From the NCBI GenBank assembly GCA_963678565.1, contig OY782875.1:3903251-3967250 (forward strand): a DNA stretch of 64,000 nt. Direction: 5' to 3'. Made by a program: the position numbers and the translations under genes. How positions within the stretch are numbered: position 1 is the first letter of the stretch; each line of letters starts with the position of its first letter. Source of the stretch: SKHV01 sp963678565. GTDB lineage: Bacteria > Bacteroidota > Bacteroidia > Bacteroidales > Prolixibacteraceae. Below are positions 52,698 through 61,341 of this stretch, one piece after another. The notes under the pieces are model-generated. The model did not search any database, was not told where the DNA came from, and was given only the letters and a program-made list of their open reading frames with translations.

Positions 52698-53183
52698 TTA
52701 AATTACAGTTTCAATTTGTCCAATATATTTTTTCAAAAATGCTCTTGCTCTAAAAATATATACCTTTACTTGCGATTCTTTCAGGTTGGTGATTTTTCCA
52801 ATTTCCTGATAAGAATAACCCTCGTAGTCACGCAATAGAATCACACTTCGTTGAATTTCAGGTAAGCGATCTACTGCTTCATTTAAAATTTCTTTTAAGT
52901 CGCTATATTGCCTCGATGTAGAAGCTTCAGGCATTTCTCCTGCATCGGTAACAATCTGTCGATTTTCTTTTCGAATCATATCAACCATTACATTATGTGC
53001 AATGCTAAACAGATACGATTTTGCCTTTTCAAACTGAATACTTCGATGGTTTTTCCATAAACGCTCAAAACTATCTTGTACCAAATCGTGGGCTCGTTCC
53101 GAATCGCGAATCGTTCGCAAAACAAAACGATAAAGATGGTCGGCGTAAACCGATATTACTTCGTTGTACTCTTTAGTTGTCAT
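52698..53183 (-). CDS. ECF-type RNA polymerase sigma factor
   Basis: A 161-residue sigma-70 family protein. Region 2: LYRFVLRTIRDSERAHDLVQDSFERLW with KAKSYLFSIAHNVMVDMIRK. Region 4: LPEIQRSVILLRDYEGYSYQEIGKITNLKESQVKVYIFRAR. It is co-transcribed with the membrane protein that follows, probably its anti-sigma factor. Targets unknown. Confidence 0.9.
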   Translation of the reverse strand: MTTKEYNEVISVYADHLYRFVLRTIRDSERAHDLVQDSFERLWKNHRSIQFEKAKSYLFSIAHNVMVDMIRKENRQIVTDAGEMPEASTSRQYSDLKEILNEAVDRLPEIQRSVILLRDYEGYSYQEIGKITNLKESQVKVYIFRARAFLKKYIGQIETVI

Positions 53184-53288
53184 TGGTCAGAATGAATTTC
53201 ACATTGTTTGACGGACTTGTGCCAAATAAGTTACAACTAAATTACGCCTTTTTTTAATATTTATTGAATACGCGAAACTTCAATCGAA

Positions 53289-53693
53289 TTATTGCTCCAA
53301 ATTAAGCTTTGAAATCAGCTTCGAGAGCATCTTAACGATACCTTTTTCAATGCGCGAATAAGGAAGATTTTGCTTGTCGGTGTATATCAACATTAGATCG
53401 ATTGTAATCCCATTAGTTTGCAAATACGAATTTAATTCTTGTTTGTTTAATCGATAGGCTTCCTTTGTTCGTCGGCGAAGTAAATTGCGGGTTACGGCTA
53501 ATTTGAAATTTCGTTTCGGGATTGAAATAACGATTCGAGCGGGCTTATATTCTTCTGCTTTTTTAACAGAATAAATTACTTTAAATGGAAAAACAAAGAA
53601 TGCAGCTCCTTCTGAAAACAGCTCATCGATCTCAATTTTACTTTTGAGACGCTCGTTCTTTGAAAATGAATTACTATCAATTTTCTGCTCCAT
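53289..53693 (-). CDS. rnpA: Ribonuclease P protein component
   Basis: Protein part of RNase P, needed for 5' maturation of tRNA. 134 residues, basic. The RNR core reads AVTRNLLRRRTKEAYR, with SVPKR-like ISIPKRNFK ahead of it. It starts with ERLKSKIEIDELFSEG, typical of the family. No rpmH or yidD beside it. Confidence 0.93.
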   Translation of the reverse strand: MEQKIDSNSFSKNERLKSKIEIDELFSEGAAFFVFPFKVIYSVKKAEEYKPARIVISIPKRNFKLAVTRNLLRRRTKEAYRLNKQELNSYLQTNGITIDLMLIYTDKQNLPYSRIEKGIVKMLSKLISKLNLEQ

Positions 53694-53732
53694 TAATAAT
53701 TTCTATTGATTGCCTAAATCGTTTACGAATGT

Positions 53733-53771
53733 AAAAAAAAGAAACCGCATTCGAAGTACGAACGCGGTTTC
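53733..53771 (-). terminator. tsf terminator
   Basis: GAAACCGC-A-TTCG (53741-53753) pairs with CGAA-C-GCGGTTTC (53759-53771), loop AAGTA, one internal mismatch. The minus-strand T run is the A run at 53733-53740. It ends the rpsB-tsf group. Confidence 0.85.
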
Positions 53772-53792
53772 AGATATAGTATAATTGTATAC

Positions 53793-54614
53793 TTACGCTT
53801 CTAAAGAAACTCTTTTGAAAGTGGTAACAGTTAAATCTTTGTTTACACTTTTCAAATATTCTTTAATGGTTTGCTTGTTGTCTTTAACAAAAGCCTGATT
53901 TAACAATGTGTTTTCTTTAAAGAATTTATTTAAAGAACCTTGAGCAATTTTATCAAGCATGTTTTCAGGTTTACCTTCCAAACGGAATTTTTCTTTTGCG
54001 ATTTCAAGCTCTTTTTCCGTAACCTCTGCAGGAACATCACCTTTATCGACAGCAACAGGAGCCATTGCAGCAACTTGCATTGCAACATCTTTAGCAACTT
54101 GCTTATCAACATCAGCTAAGTTAAAACCTACAACTGTAGCTAATTTATTTCCTGGGTGGATATAAGCAACAACCGTTTCAGCGTTGATTAATTCAAAAAC
54201 GCTTAAATCAAGTTTTTCACCAATAACTCCAGTTTGTTCAATTACGTGATCAGCAATTGTACGTCCTTCTAAATCCAAAGCTTTCACTTCTTCTAAAGTA
54301 GTAGCATCACTTACTAATGCAGTATTCAACATTTTATCAGCCAAAGCAACAAAACTTTCGTTTTTTGCCACGAAATCGGTTTCGCAGTTCAAAACAACAA
54401 TTCCAGCTTTATTACCTTCAACTTTTGCAAGAACAGCACCTTCCGCAGCTTCACGGTCAGCACGTTTGTTGGCAATCGCTTTACCTTTTTCACGAATCAC
54501 TTTAACAGCAGCGTCAAAATCTCCGTCGGTTTCAGTAAGGGCTTTTTTACAGTCCATCATACCTGCACCTGTTGCTTTACGCAACTTCATTACATCTGCA
54601 GCAGAAATAGCCAT
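53793..54614 (-). CDS. tsf: Elongation factor Ts
   Basis: Nucleotide exchange factor of EF-Tu. 273 residues. N-terminal UBA-like domain (VMKLRKATGAGMMDCKKAL) and the core with the TDFVAKNE motif (CETDFVAKNESF). It follows rpsB by 40 bases in the standard order. Confidence 0.96.
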   Translation of the reverse strand: MAISAADVMKLRKATGAGMMDCKKALTETDGDFDAAVKVIREKGKAIANKRADREAAEGAVLAKVEGNKAGIVVLNCETDFVAKNESFVALADKMLNTALVSDATTLEEVKALDLEGRTIADHVIEQTGVIGEKLDLSVFELINAETVVAYIHPGNKLATVVGFNLADVDKQVAKDVAMQVAAMAPVAVDKGDVPAEVTEKELEIAKEKFRLEGKPENMLDKIAQGSLNKFFKENTLLNQAFVKDNKQTIKEYLKSVNKDLTVTTFKRVSLEA

Positions 54615-54654
54615 AATTGATATTTTTAATTTATTCGATAAATTGACAAATTAA

Positions 54655-55446
54655 TTACTTATCAGAAGCTTCTTCTTTAGCCTCTTCTTTAGCTTCAGCT
54701 TTTGCAGCTGATTTTTTCGACTTAGTTTGCTTTTTATCAGCAGCTTCTTTTTCGCGTTCAGCTTTACGTTCGCCACTACCTTCGGCAATCGCATTACACA
54801 TTTCGCCAATAACTAAGCTAATTGATTCTGAAGCATCGTCGTTTGCTGGAATTACAAAATCAATTCCTTTAGGGCTTGAGTTTGTATCAACCATTGCAAA
54901 CACAGGTATACCAAGGCGTTGCGCTTCGCGAACGGCAATTTTTTCTTTCATTACATCAACAACAAATAATGCAGCAGGAAGACGAGTAAGGTCTGCAATA
55001 GAACCTAATACTTTATCTAACTTCGCACGTTGACGAGTAATTTGCAATTTTTCGCGTTTTGAAAGGTTATTCCAACTTGGGTCTTTCATCAACTTGTCGA
55101 TAGAAGTCATTTTCTTAACTGCCTTACGAATTGTAGGGAAGTTAGTCAACATACCTCCAGGCCAACGTTCAGTTACGTATGGCATATTTACTTCACTTAC
55201 AGCATCGGCAACGATTTGTTTAGCTTGCTTTTTTGTAGCAACAAACAATACTTTACGTCCTGATTTTGCAATTTGTTTAATTGCTGCTGCAGCTTCGTCA
55301 ATTTTAACAGTTGTTTTCTGTAAATCGATAATATGGATTCCGTTTTTCTCCATGAAGATGTACGGAGCCATATTTGGATTCCACTTACGCTTTAAGTGTC
55401 CAAAGTGAACACCTGCCTTTAATAATTCTTCAAATTGAATTGGCAT
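54655..55446 (-). CDS. rpsB: 30S ribosomal protein S2
   Basis: 263 residues. Typical S2 stretches: AGVHFGHLKRKWNPNMAPYI, LFVATKKQAKQIV, ERWPGGMLTNF, IPVFAMVDTNSSP. The C-terminal ~45 residues are a lysine/alanine/glutamate-rich extension common in this phylum. It lies 110 bases after rpsI; that gap could hold a leader but I see no clear structure. Confidence 0.96.
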   Translation of the reverse strand: MPIQFEELLKAGVHFGHLKRKWNPNMAPYIFMEKNGIHIIDLQKTTVKIDEAAAAIKQIAKSGRKVLFVATKKQAKQIVADAVSEVNMPYVTERWPGGMLTNFPTIRKAVKKMTSIDKLMKDPSWNNLSKREKLQITRQRAKLDKVLGSIADLTRLPAALFVVDVMKEKIAVREAQRLGIPVFAMVDTNSSPKGIDFVIPANDDASESISLVIGEMCNAIAEGSGERKAEREKEAADKKQTKSKKSAAKAEAKEEAKEEASDK

Positions 55447-55556
55447 AATACTCTAATTGTTTACATTCTGTAATATCAATTTATAAGTAGCTCCAAACAC
55501 CGGAAGTCTTACAAATTTAGATACTAAACAAAATATGGTTTGATAAATAATATAAA

Positions 55557-55943
55557 TTAACGTTTTGAGAACTGGAAGCGCTTACGAGCTTTTGGTTGTC
55601 CTGGTTTCTTACGCTCAACCTCACGTGGGTCACGAGTCATGAAACCAGCTTTTCTCAATTCTGATTTTGCTTCAGGATCGATTTTAACCAATGCTCTTGA
55701 GATTGCTAAACGCAATGCTTCTGCTTGTCCGTTAATACCACCACCATCTAAGTTAACTTTGATGTCGTACTTTTCAGCTACATCAACTAAATTTAGCGGT
55801 TGACGTACTACATACTGAAGTGTCTTTTGTGGAAAATAAGTTTCTAAATCACGGTTGTTTATAGTGATTTTTCCGCTACCATCTTGTAAATAAATTCTAG
55901 CGACAGCAGCTTTTCTTCTACCTAATGCATTTATTACTTCCAT
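55557..55943 (-). CDS. rpsI: 30S ribosomal protein S9
   Basis: 128 residues. Begins MEVINALGRRKAAVARIYLQDGSG and ends in the conserved basic tail (KPGQPKARKRFQFSKR) that reaches the P-site tRNA. Its ATG shares a base with the rplM stop region, so the genes are coupled. Confidence 0.96.
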   Translation of the reverse strand: MEVINALGRRKAAVARIYLQDGSGKITINNRDLETYFPQKTLQYVVRQPLNLVDVAEKYDIKVNLDGGGINGQAEALRLAISRALVKIDPEAKSELRKAGFMTRDPREVERKKPGQPKARKRFQFSKR

Positions 55944-56398
55944 TATCTAATGCTGTTTAAGTCAATAACTTTAGGCTGCTGAGCTTCATATTTATGTTCG
56001 CTTCCAGCAACAACTTTTAAATTACCAAAAAGTGCTTTTCCTAATTTACTTTTAGGAAGCATTCCTTTTACGGCTCTTTCAATTACACGCTCAGGATATT
56101 TTGCCATAGCCTCTTCAACAGTTTGTTTTTTCTGTCCGCCAGGGTATCCCGAGTGAGTGATGTATTGTTTTTGTGACAATTTATTACCACTCATTGTAAT
56201 TTTCTCAGCATTTATAACGATAACGTTATCACCACAATCGATGTGCGGTGTGAATGTTGGTTTGTGCTTACCTCTTAAGATAAGCGCAACAACACTAGCC
56301 AAACGGCCTAATGTTTGTCCTTCAGCATCTACAAGAACCCACTCTTTATTTACAGTAGCTTTGTTTGCTGAAATAGTTTTGTAACTTAATGTACTCAC
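55943..56398 (-). CDS. rplM: 50S ribosomal protein L13
   Basis: 151 residues when started at GTG 56398 (STLSYKTISANKATVNKEWV), which matches the family length and start; an ATG at 56482 would add 28 unrelated residues. Conserved parts: VDAEGQTLGRLASVVA, HIDCGDNVIVINAEKI, YPERVIERAVKGMLPKSKLG. First gene of rplM-rpsI-rpsB-tsf. Confidence 0.95.
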   Translation of the reverse strand: MSTLSYKTISANKATVNKEWVLVDAEGQTLGRLASVVALILRGKHKPTFTPHIDCGDNVIVINAEKITMSGNKLSQKQYITHSGYPGGQKKQTVEEAMAKYPERVIERAVKGMLPKSKLGKALFGNLKVVAGSEHKYEAQQPKVIDLNSIR

Positions 56399-56566
56399 TT
56401 GATTTACAAGTTTAAATGTTAATAACCAATTAATATATTCATCCTTGCCTCTACTAACGGTCGCCTGTAAATCGAAGAGCATTTAATCAACTAAGTGCTA
56501 GCTAAGCGAAGATTAATTCTCTGAACTCAATTTACCCGTCACAAGAACCTTTGATAATCGGGACTG

Positions 56567-56597
56567 CAAAAGTATTTTTTTCTTTCAATATTACAAA
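56567..56597 (-). promoter_or_regulatory. Consensus promoter of rplM-rpsI-rpsB-tsf
   Basis: On the minus strand: TTTG (56597-56594), exactly 19 bases, TACTTTTG (56574-56567). This is a full TTTG-N19-TAnnTTTG match. Transcription would begin near 56560, giving a leader of about 160 bases. Confidence 0.85.
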
Positions 56598-56736
56598 ACC
56601 TTTTATTAATTAATTTGGTATTATTCAATAAATTAAGGTGAATTCTACTCATGTATTTTAATGAAAGTCTAAATCTCGTGAGTTCAGTCAATTATTTTTT
56701 TGAATCGCAACGTAGATAATCGAGCACCCAAAAAAG

Positions 56737-56767
56737 AAAACCACTTCGGCGTACCAAAGTGGTTTTT
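56737..56767. terminator. metG terminator
   Basis: AAAACCACTT (56737-56746) pairs with AAGTGGTTTT (56757-56766) around a 10-base loop that can pair further (GG/CC). It lies about 85 bases beyond the metG stop. T-rich on both sides. Confidence 0.75.
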
Positions 56768-56852
56768 ATATATCGAGTAAATAATCGATCTGCTTAAAGC
56801 AGTACAACTATTTACAGAAAAAGCCACAACGCAATGTTGCAACTTTATGTTT

Positions 56853-58886
56853 TTATCGAATCTCTGATCCGTTTTTAACTGCATCGGCCGGACTAACAAA
56901 CTTTAGAGTTCCATCCGCATCTTCAGCCATTAAAATCATTCCTTGCGACTCTATTCCTCTCAATTTACGAGGTTCTAAGTTAACCAATATCGAAACTTGT
57001 TTGCCAATAATTTCTTCTGGTTTATAATATTCGGCAATGCCTGAAACGACAGTTCGTTGATCAATTCCGGTATCAACCAAAATCTTCATCAACTTTTTGG
57101 TTTTGGCTACTTTTTCTGCTTCTAAAATGGTTCCAACGCGAATGTCCATTTTCATGAAATCATCAAAATTGCAATTTTCTTTTGCTGGTGCTGCAGTTGC
57201 TTCGGCCATTTCATTAGCTTTTTTAGTATCCAACAATTTCTTCACCTGAGCTTCAATCGTTGCATCTTCAATTTTCTCGAATAACAATTCGGGTTTATTT
57301 ACTAAATGACCTGCCACCAAAATATCTGCTCGACCTAAGTCGGCCCATGCTAATTCATCCATATTTAAGAACCCGCGCAATTTATTCATTGTAAATGGCA
57401 AGAATGGAGCAAACACAATTGTTAAATTAGCGGTAATTTGTAAACAAATATTCATAACTGTTTCTACACGAGCTGGATCAGTTTTCACCACTTTCCAAGG
57501 CTCCATATCTGCCAAATATTTATTTCCTAAGCGAGCCATATCCATTGCAAATTTCAATGCTTCTCGGAACCTGAAATTACTTAAGCTCTTTTCAACTTCT
57601 GCTTTTAAAACCTTTAATTGATTTAGGGTTTCGTTATCAACATTGAGTAAATCACCACAAGCTGGTAATTCGCCCTTGTAGTATTTCTGAGTTAAAACCA
57701 AAGCACGGTTTACAAAATTCCCTAATACCGCAACTAACTCATTATTATTTCTTGCCTGAAAATCTTTCCAGGTAAAATCATTGTCTTTTGTTTCAGGAGC
57801 ATTGGCGGTTAAAACGTATTTCAACACGTCTTCTTTCCCCGGAAATTCTTCTAAATATTCGTGTAACCAAACTGCCCAATTTCTAGAAGTTGAAATTTTA
57901 TCTCCTTCTAAGTTTAGGAATTCATTAGCGGGAACATTTTCAGGAAGCACAAACGAGCCTTCGGCCTTCAACATCGAAGGGAAGATGATACAGTGAAATA
58001 CAATATTGTCTTTACCAATGAAATGCAACATTCTTGTATCTTCATCTTTCCACCATTTTTCCCACTCATTCGACCATTCTTTTGTAGCCGAAATATATCC
58101 GATTGGCGCGTCGAACCAAACATACAATACTTTACCATCGCCTCCCTCAACCGGAACAGGTACACCCCAGTTTAAGTCGCGAGTTACCGCACGAGGATGT
58201 AAACCACCATCGATCCAACTTTTTACTTGACCATAAACATTAGGCTTCCACTCTTTGTGTCCTTCCAAAATCCACTCCTTCAACCAAGGCTCGTACTGAT
58301 CTAAAGGCAAATACCAATGAGTGGTTTCCTTCATAATCGGAGCACTTCCGCTTAAAACCGATTTTGGGTTAATCAAGTCGGTTGCATTCAACGACGAGCC
58401 ACAAGCTTCGCATTGGTCGCCATAAGCTTTCTCGTTGCTACATTTCGGACAAGTTCCTGTTATATATCTGTCTGCTAAAAATTGCTTTGCTTCTTCATCA
58501 AAATATTGCTCGCTGGTTTTCTCAACAAACTTACCATCATCGTACAATTTTTTGAAAAACTCTGAAGCCGTTTCGTGATGCATTTTTGAACTCGTTCTCG
58601 AATACACATCAAATGAAATTCCAAACCTCGAAAAAGCATCTTTTATTATTCCATGATACTTATCCACAATATCTTGTGGAGTTACCCCTTCGTTTTTTGC
58701 TTTTAATGTGATAGGTACACCATGCTCATCGCTTCCGCCAATGAATGCAACTTCTTCTCCTTTCATTCGTAGATAACGAGCGTAAATGTCAGCTGGAACA
58801 TAAACCCCGGCCAAATGCCCAATATGTACCGGACCATTTGCATAAGGTAAAGCAGAAGTAATTAGTGTACGTTTAAAATTTGCCAT
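56853..58886 (-). CDS. metG: Methionine--tRNA ligase
   Basis: 677 residues from ATG 58886 (MANFKRTLITSALPYANGP). HIGH motif PVHIGHLAG, zinc knuckle CPKCSNEKAYGDQCEAC, KMSKS variant DKISTSRNW, and a C-terminal EMAP/tRNA-binding domain (FMKMDIRVGTILEAEKV) that usually drives dimerisation. An ATG at 58904 would add six residues. Single gene. Confidence 0.95.
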   Translation of the reverse strand: MANFKRTLITSALPYANGPVHIGHLAGVYVPADIYARYLRMKGEEVAFIGGSDEHGVPITLKAKNEGVTPQDIVDKYHGIIKDAFSRFGISFDVYSRTSSKMHHETASEFFKKLYDDGKFVEKTSEQYFDEEAKQFLADRYITGTCPKCSNEKAYGDQCEACGSSLNATDLINPKSVLSGSAPIMKETTHWYLPLDQYEPWLKEWILEGHKEWKPNVYGQVKSWIDGGLHPRAVTRDLNWGVPVPVEGGDGKVLYVWFDAPIGYISATKEWSNEWEKWWKDEDTRMLHFIGKDNIVFHCIIFPSMLKAEGSFVLPENVPANEFLNLEGDKISTSRNWAVWLHEYLEEFPGKEDVLKYVLTANAPETKDNDFTWKDFQARNNNELVAVLGNFVNRALVLTQKYYKGELPACGDLLNVDNETLNQLKVLKAEVEKSLSNFRFREALKFAMDMARLGNKYLADMEPWKVVKTDPARVETVMNICLQITANLTIVFAPFLPFTMNKLRGFLNMDELAWADLGRADILVAGHLVNKPELLFEKIEDATIEAQVKKLLDTKKANEMAEATAAPAKENCNFDDFMKMDIRVGTILEAEKVAKTKKLMKILVDTGIDQRTVVSGIAEYYKPEEIIGKQVSILVNLEPRKLRGIESQGMILMAEDADGTLKFVSPADAVKNGSEIR

Positions 58887-59044
58887 TGCGTTTTGATTAA
58901 TCAACTTTGTTGGAGCCTTCCGTTAGGTTAGGCTATTTTTTTGAATGCACAAAGATAAGATTAATGATTGAAGATTAAAGTTCGCAATTAAAAGAATAAT
59001 TACAGATAATTGGTTTAAGAAGAAGAACATTGGAAAATGCAATA

Positions 59045-59764
59045 CTATTCGGCATAAGCTAAGGTTAAAATGCTCACTTTTGAGTTTTCTGAAGCTAGAA
59101 TTTTTTCGGCACAAGCTTCTAAAGTAGCTCCGGTTGTTACTACATCGTCTACAAGCAAAATATGCTTATTGTTCAACTGCGATGGTTGTAGTACTTCAAA
59201 TATTTCATTTACATTTTCCCAGCGATCGTAGCGTCCTTTATGGGTTTGTGTTTTAGTAAAAATGTTTCTGACTAAATTCGAGTTAAGAGTGGGAATGTTG
59301 GTTACTTCTTGAAGCCCTTCAGCTATCGAGGCACTTTGATTGTATCCTCTCCTTCGCAGCCTTTTGGGATGTAAAGGAACCGGAACAATGAAATCGATTG
59401 ATTTAAAAAATTCAGATTGAATTATTTCTCGTGCATAATTCTTTGCTAGATAAACTCCTAACTCATAATTTCCTCGGTACTTTAAATCGTGAAGCAAACG
59501 CTGATATGTACTTCCTTTATTGAAATAAAAATAACTAGCTGCTCTTTCAATTGGTACCCGTCCCCAAAATATTTGCTCTACTTTATTGTCTCTATTCATA
59601 TGAAAATTTGTTCTGGGCAAATGAATAAAACATTTCAAACAAATATGTGCTTCATGCCGATTCAATACCTCTCCACAACTGATACAAACCGAAGGAAAAA
59701 ATAGGTTGATTAAATCATTGTAGATTTGGAAACTGAATAGGGAGGAATTATTTTTTTTATTCAT
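59045..59764 (-). CDS. ComF-family phosphoribosyltransferase-like protein
   Basis: 239 residues. N-terminal zinc ribbon CISCGEVLNRHEAHICLKC, then a PRTase fold: VPVPLHPKRLRRRGYNQS and the PRPP loop LLVDDVVTTGATLEACA. ComF-like proteins assist DNA uptake in some bacteria; in others the role is unclear. Single gene. Confidence 0.88.
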   Translation of the reverse strand: MNKKNNSSLFSFQIYNDLINLFFPSVCISCGEVLNRHEAHICLKCFIHLPRTNFHMNRDNKVEQIFWGRVPIERAASYFYFNKGSTYQRLLHDLKYRGNYELGVYLAKNYAREIIQSEFFKSIDFIVPVPLHPKRLRRRGYNQSASIAEGLQEVTNIPTLNSNLVRNIFTKTQTHKGRYDRWENVNEIFEVLQPSQLNNKHILLVDDVVTTGATLEACAEKILASENSKVSILTLAYAE

Positions 59765-60088
59765 TTTAGCTGAATCTTAAATTATGTGGTACGCTATTAA
59801 AGTTATGAATTTTAGAAAGATAAGTCAATAACTCTCCATTATTTTTTAAAAAACAATCAACTCACCAATTTACCTTCTCTTCAATTTAATAAGCTGCCCC
59901 ATGACATAACATTAAACTAATCTTTTTATTAAAAAAGCTGTAACAATTAATTAACGCCTTATTCCATCACAAAGAATATTTTTACTGAATGAATCCTCGC
60001 AGATTACCAGATAAATTTTCTCAATAAGAGGCACGTCATTTGGCGTGCCTTTTTCTTACTTTTACATCTCAAATTTTAAGAACGAACT
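59765..60088. other. Gene-free region between comF and the protease-like gene
   Basis: About 325 AT-rich bases. No reading frame of note. Near the right end is a plus-strand terminator (60029-60054) with no gene before it on that strand. A short RNA or decayed gene is possible. Confidence 0.5.
60029..60054 (+). terminator. Terminator-like hairpin without an upstream gene
   Basis: AGGCACG (60029-60035) pairs with CGTGCCT (60044-60050) around TCATTTGG, followed by TTTT. It is 35 bases before the protease-like gene. Confidence 0.65.
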
Positions 60089-60529
60089 GTGAGCAGAAGA
60101 AAAAAATACGAAGTACCTATTGAGATCATCGAACTGGAGCCCAACAATTACCACATCATTTTAAGAGCTAAAATTGAACAGAACAACATTGTTTTACTGA
60201 TCGACACCGGAGCTTCAAAAACAGTTTTCAATTCTTCATTGGAAGGAATAATTGAAATCCCAAAAGAAGATTACGATGCCGAGGATATTAAAACTGCCGG
60301 AATTGGAGAAGGTCGAATCGATGCTGCACTTGCAACGATTGAATGCCTATCAATCAACGAAATTAAAATTGAGAAGCTTGATGTAGCCACCATTAGTCTC
60401 GATCATATTAATTTATTGTACGAACAATTTACGTCAGTAAAAATTGACGGACTCATTGGAAGCGACTTCCTATATAATTACGAAGCGATTCTTAATTACA
60501 AGAAAAAAACATTAACGCTTTATTGCTGA
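60089..60529 (+). CDS. Retropepsin-like aspartic protease domain protein
   Basis: 146 residues from GTG 60089. The catalytic motif LLIDTGASKTVF is near residue 36, and IDGLIGSDFL near the end is the second family signature. There is no signal peptide or membrane helix, so it should be cytoplasmic. One domain per chain implies a dimer for activity. Substrates are unknown for most bacterial members. Confidence 0.82.
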   Translation: MSRRKKYEVPIEIIELEPNNYHIILRAKIEQNNIVLLIDTGASKTVFNSSLEGIIEIPKEDYDAEDIKTAGIGEGRIDAALATIECLSINEIKIEKLDVATISLDHINLLYEQFTSVKIDGLIGSDFLYNYEAILNYKKKTLTLYC

Positions 60530-60607
60530 TCAAGCTTGAGCTTATTTTAAATCAATATTTATCAGAACTTTATTAATTTCGCAATCGAAAATCAAAAATC
60601 AAAAAAT

Positions 60608-61216
60608 ATGTTTTCAGGAATTGTAGAAGAAGCAGGAAAAGTTGTAAAAGTTGTAAAAGACCAAGAAAACTATCATTTTACATTGACTTGCTCGTTTGTT
60701 GACGAACTTAAAATAGATCAGAGCCTAGCACATAACGGCGTTTGTTTAACCGTTGTTGAAATCGATTCTGATGCAAAAACTTACACCGTAACTGCCATCA
60801 AAGAAACGATTTTAAAATCGAACTTGGGCTATCTTCAGGTAGGGAGCAAAGTAAACCTTGAAAGAAGCATGATTATGAATGGCCGATTAGATGGCCACAT
60901 TGTTCAAGGTCACGTTGATCAAACTGCGATTTGTAAAAAAGTAGAAGAAGCTGATGGAAGTTGGTATTTTACTTTTGAATATGATTTCAACAAAGAAGCA
61001 GCCCAACAAGGTTACATGACCGTTGAAAAAGGTTCAGTTACTGTAAATGGGGTAAGTTTAACAGTGGTTAATTCAAAAGACAATTCATTTCAGGTAGCAA
61101 TTATTCCTTACACTTACGAATTTACTAATTTCCACACCTTCGAACCAGGCTCTGTCATCAACCTTGAGTTCGACATCATTGGAAAGTATTTAAGCAAGTT
61201 AAATAGTTACAAATAA
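60608..61216 (+). CDS. ribE: Riboflavin synthase, alpha chain
   Basis: Last step of riboflavin synthesis. 202 residues made of two similar lumazine-binding halves: MFSGIVEEAGKVV with SLAHNGVCLTVVEI, and GHIVQGHVDQT with VNGVSLTVVNS. No FMN riboswitch is visible upstream. Single gene with its own terminator. Confidence 0.95.
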   Translation: MFSGIVEEAGKVVKVVKDQENYHFTLTCSFVDELKIDQSLAHNGVCLTVVEIDSDAKTYTVTAIKETILKSNLGYLQVGSKVNLERSMIMNGRLDGHIVQGHVDQTAICKKVEEADGSWYFTFEYDFNKEAAQQGYMTVEKGSVTVNGVSLTVVNSKDNSFQVAIIPYTYEFTNFHTFEPGSVINLEFDIIGKYLSKLNSYK

Positions 61217-61222
61217 ATTTTG

Positions 61223-61250
61223 GGGCGGTTTACCGTCCTTTTCTTTTTTT
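61223..61250 (+). terminator. ribE terminator
   Basis: GGGCGG (61223-61228) pairs with CCGTCC (61233-61238, one G-T) around TTTA, then TTTTCTTTTTTT. Confidence 0.75.
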
Positions 61251-61341
61251 ACAAATACACGAAAATTAGTTTCAGTACGTTATTGCATAGATAAAAAGTG
61301 AATTATAGCTTTTTGACGAAAATCTTTACATTTACTGCGGA

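Larger units (their letters stand above)
56399..56852. other. Gene-free region between metG and rplM
   Basis: From right to left: the metG terminator (56737-56767), an AT-rich stretch with nothing recognisable, a perfect promoter (56567-56597), and a leader of about 160 bases before rplM. The leader contains GCTAGC and other short self-complementary segments and may be a ribosomal protein leader, but I could not fold it to one convincing structure. Confidence 0.5.

Noticed and set aside
60530..60607. FMN riboswitch in front of ribE
   Set aside because: The gap is only about 80 bases and shows none of the conserved FMN aptamer pieces.
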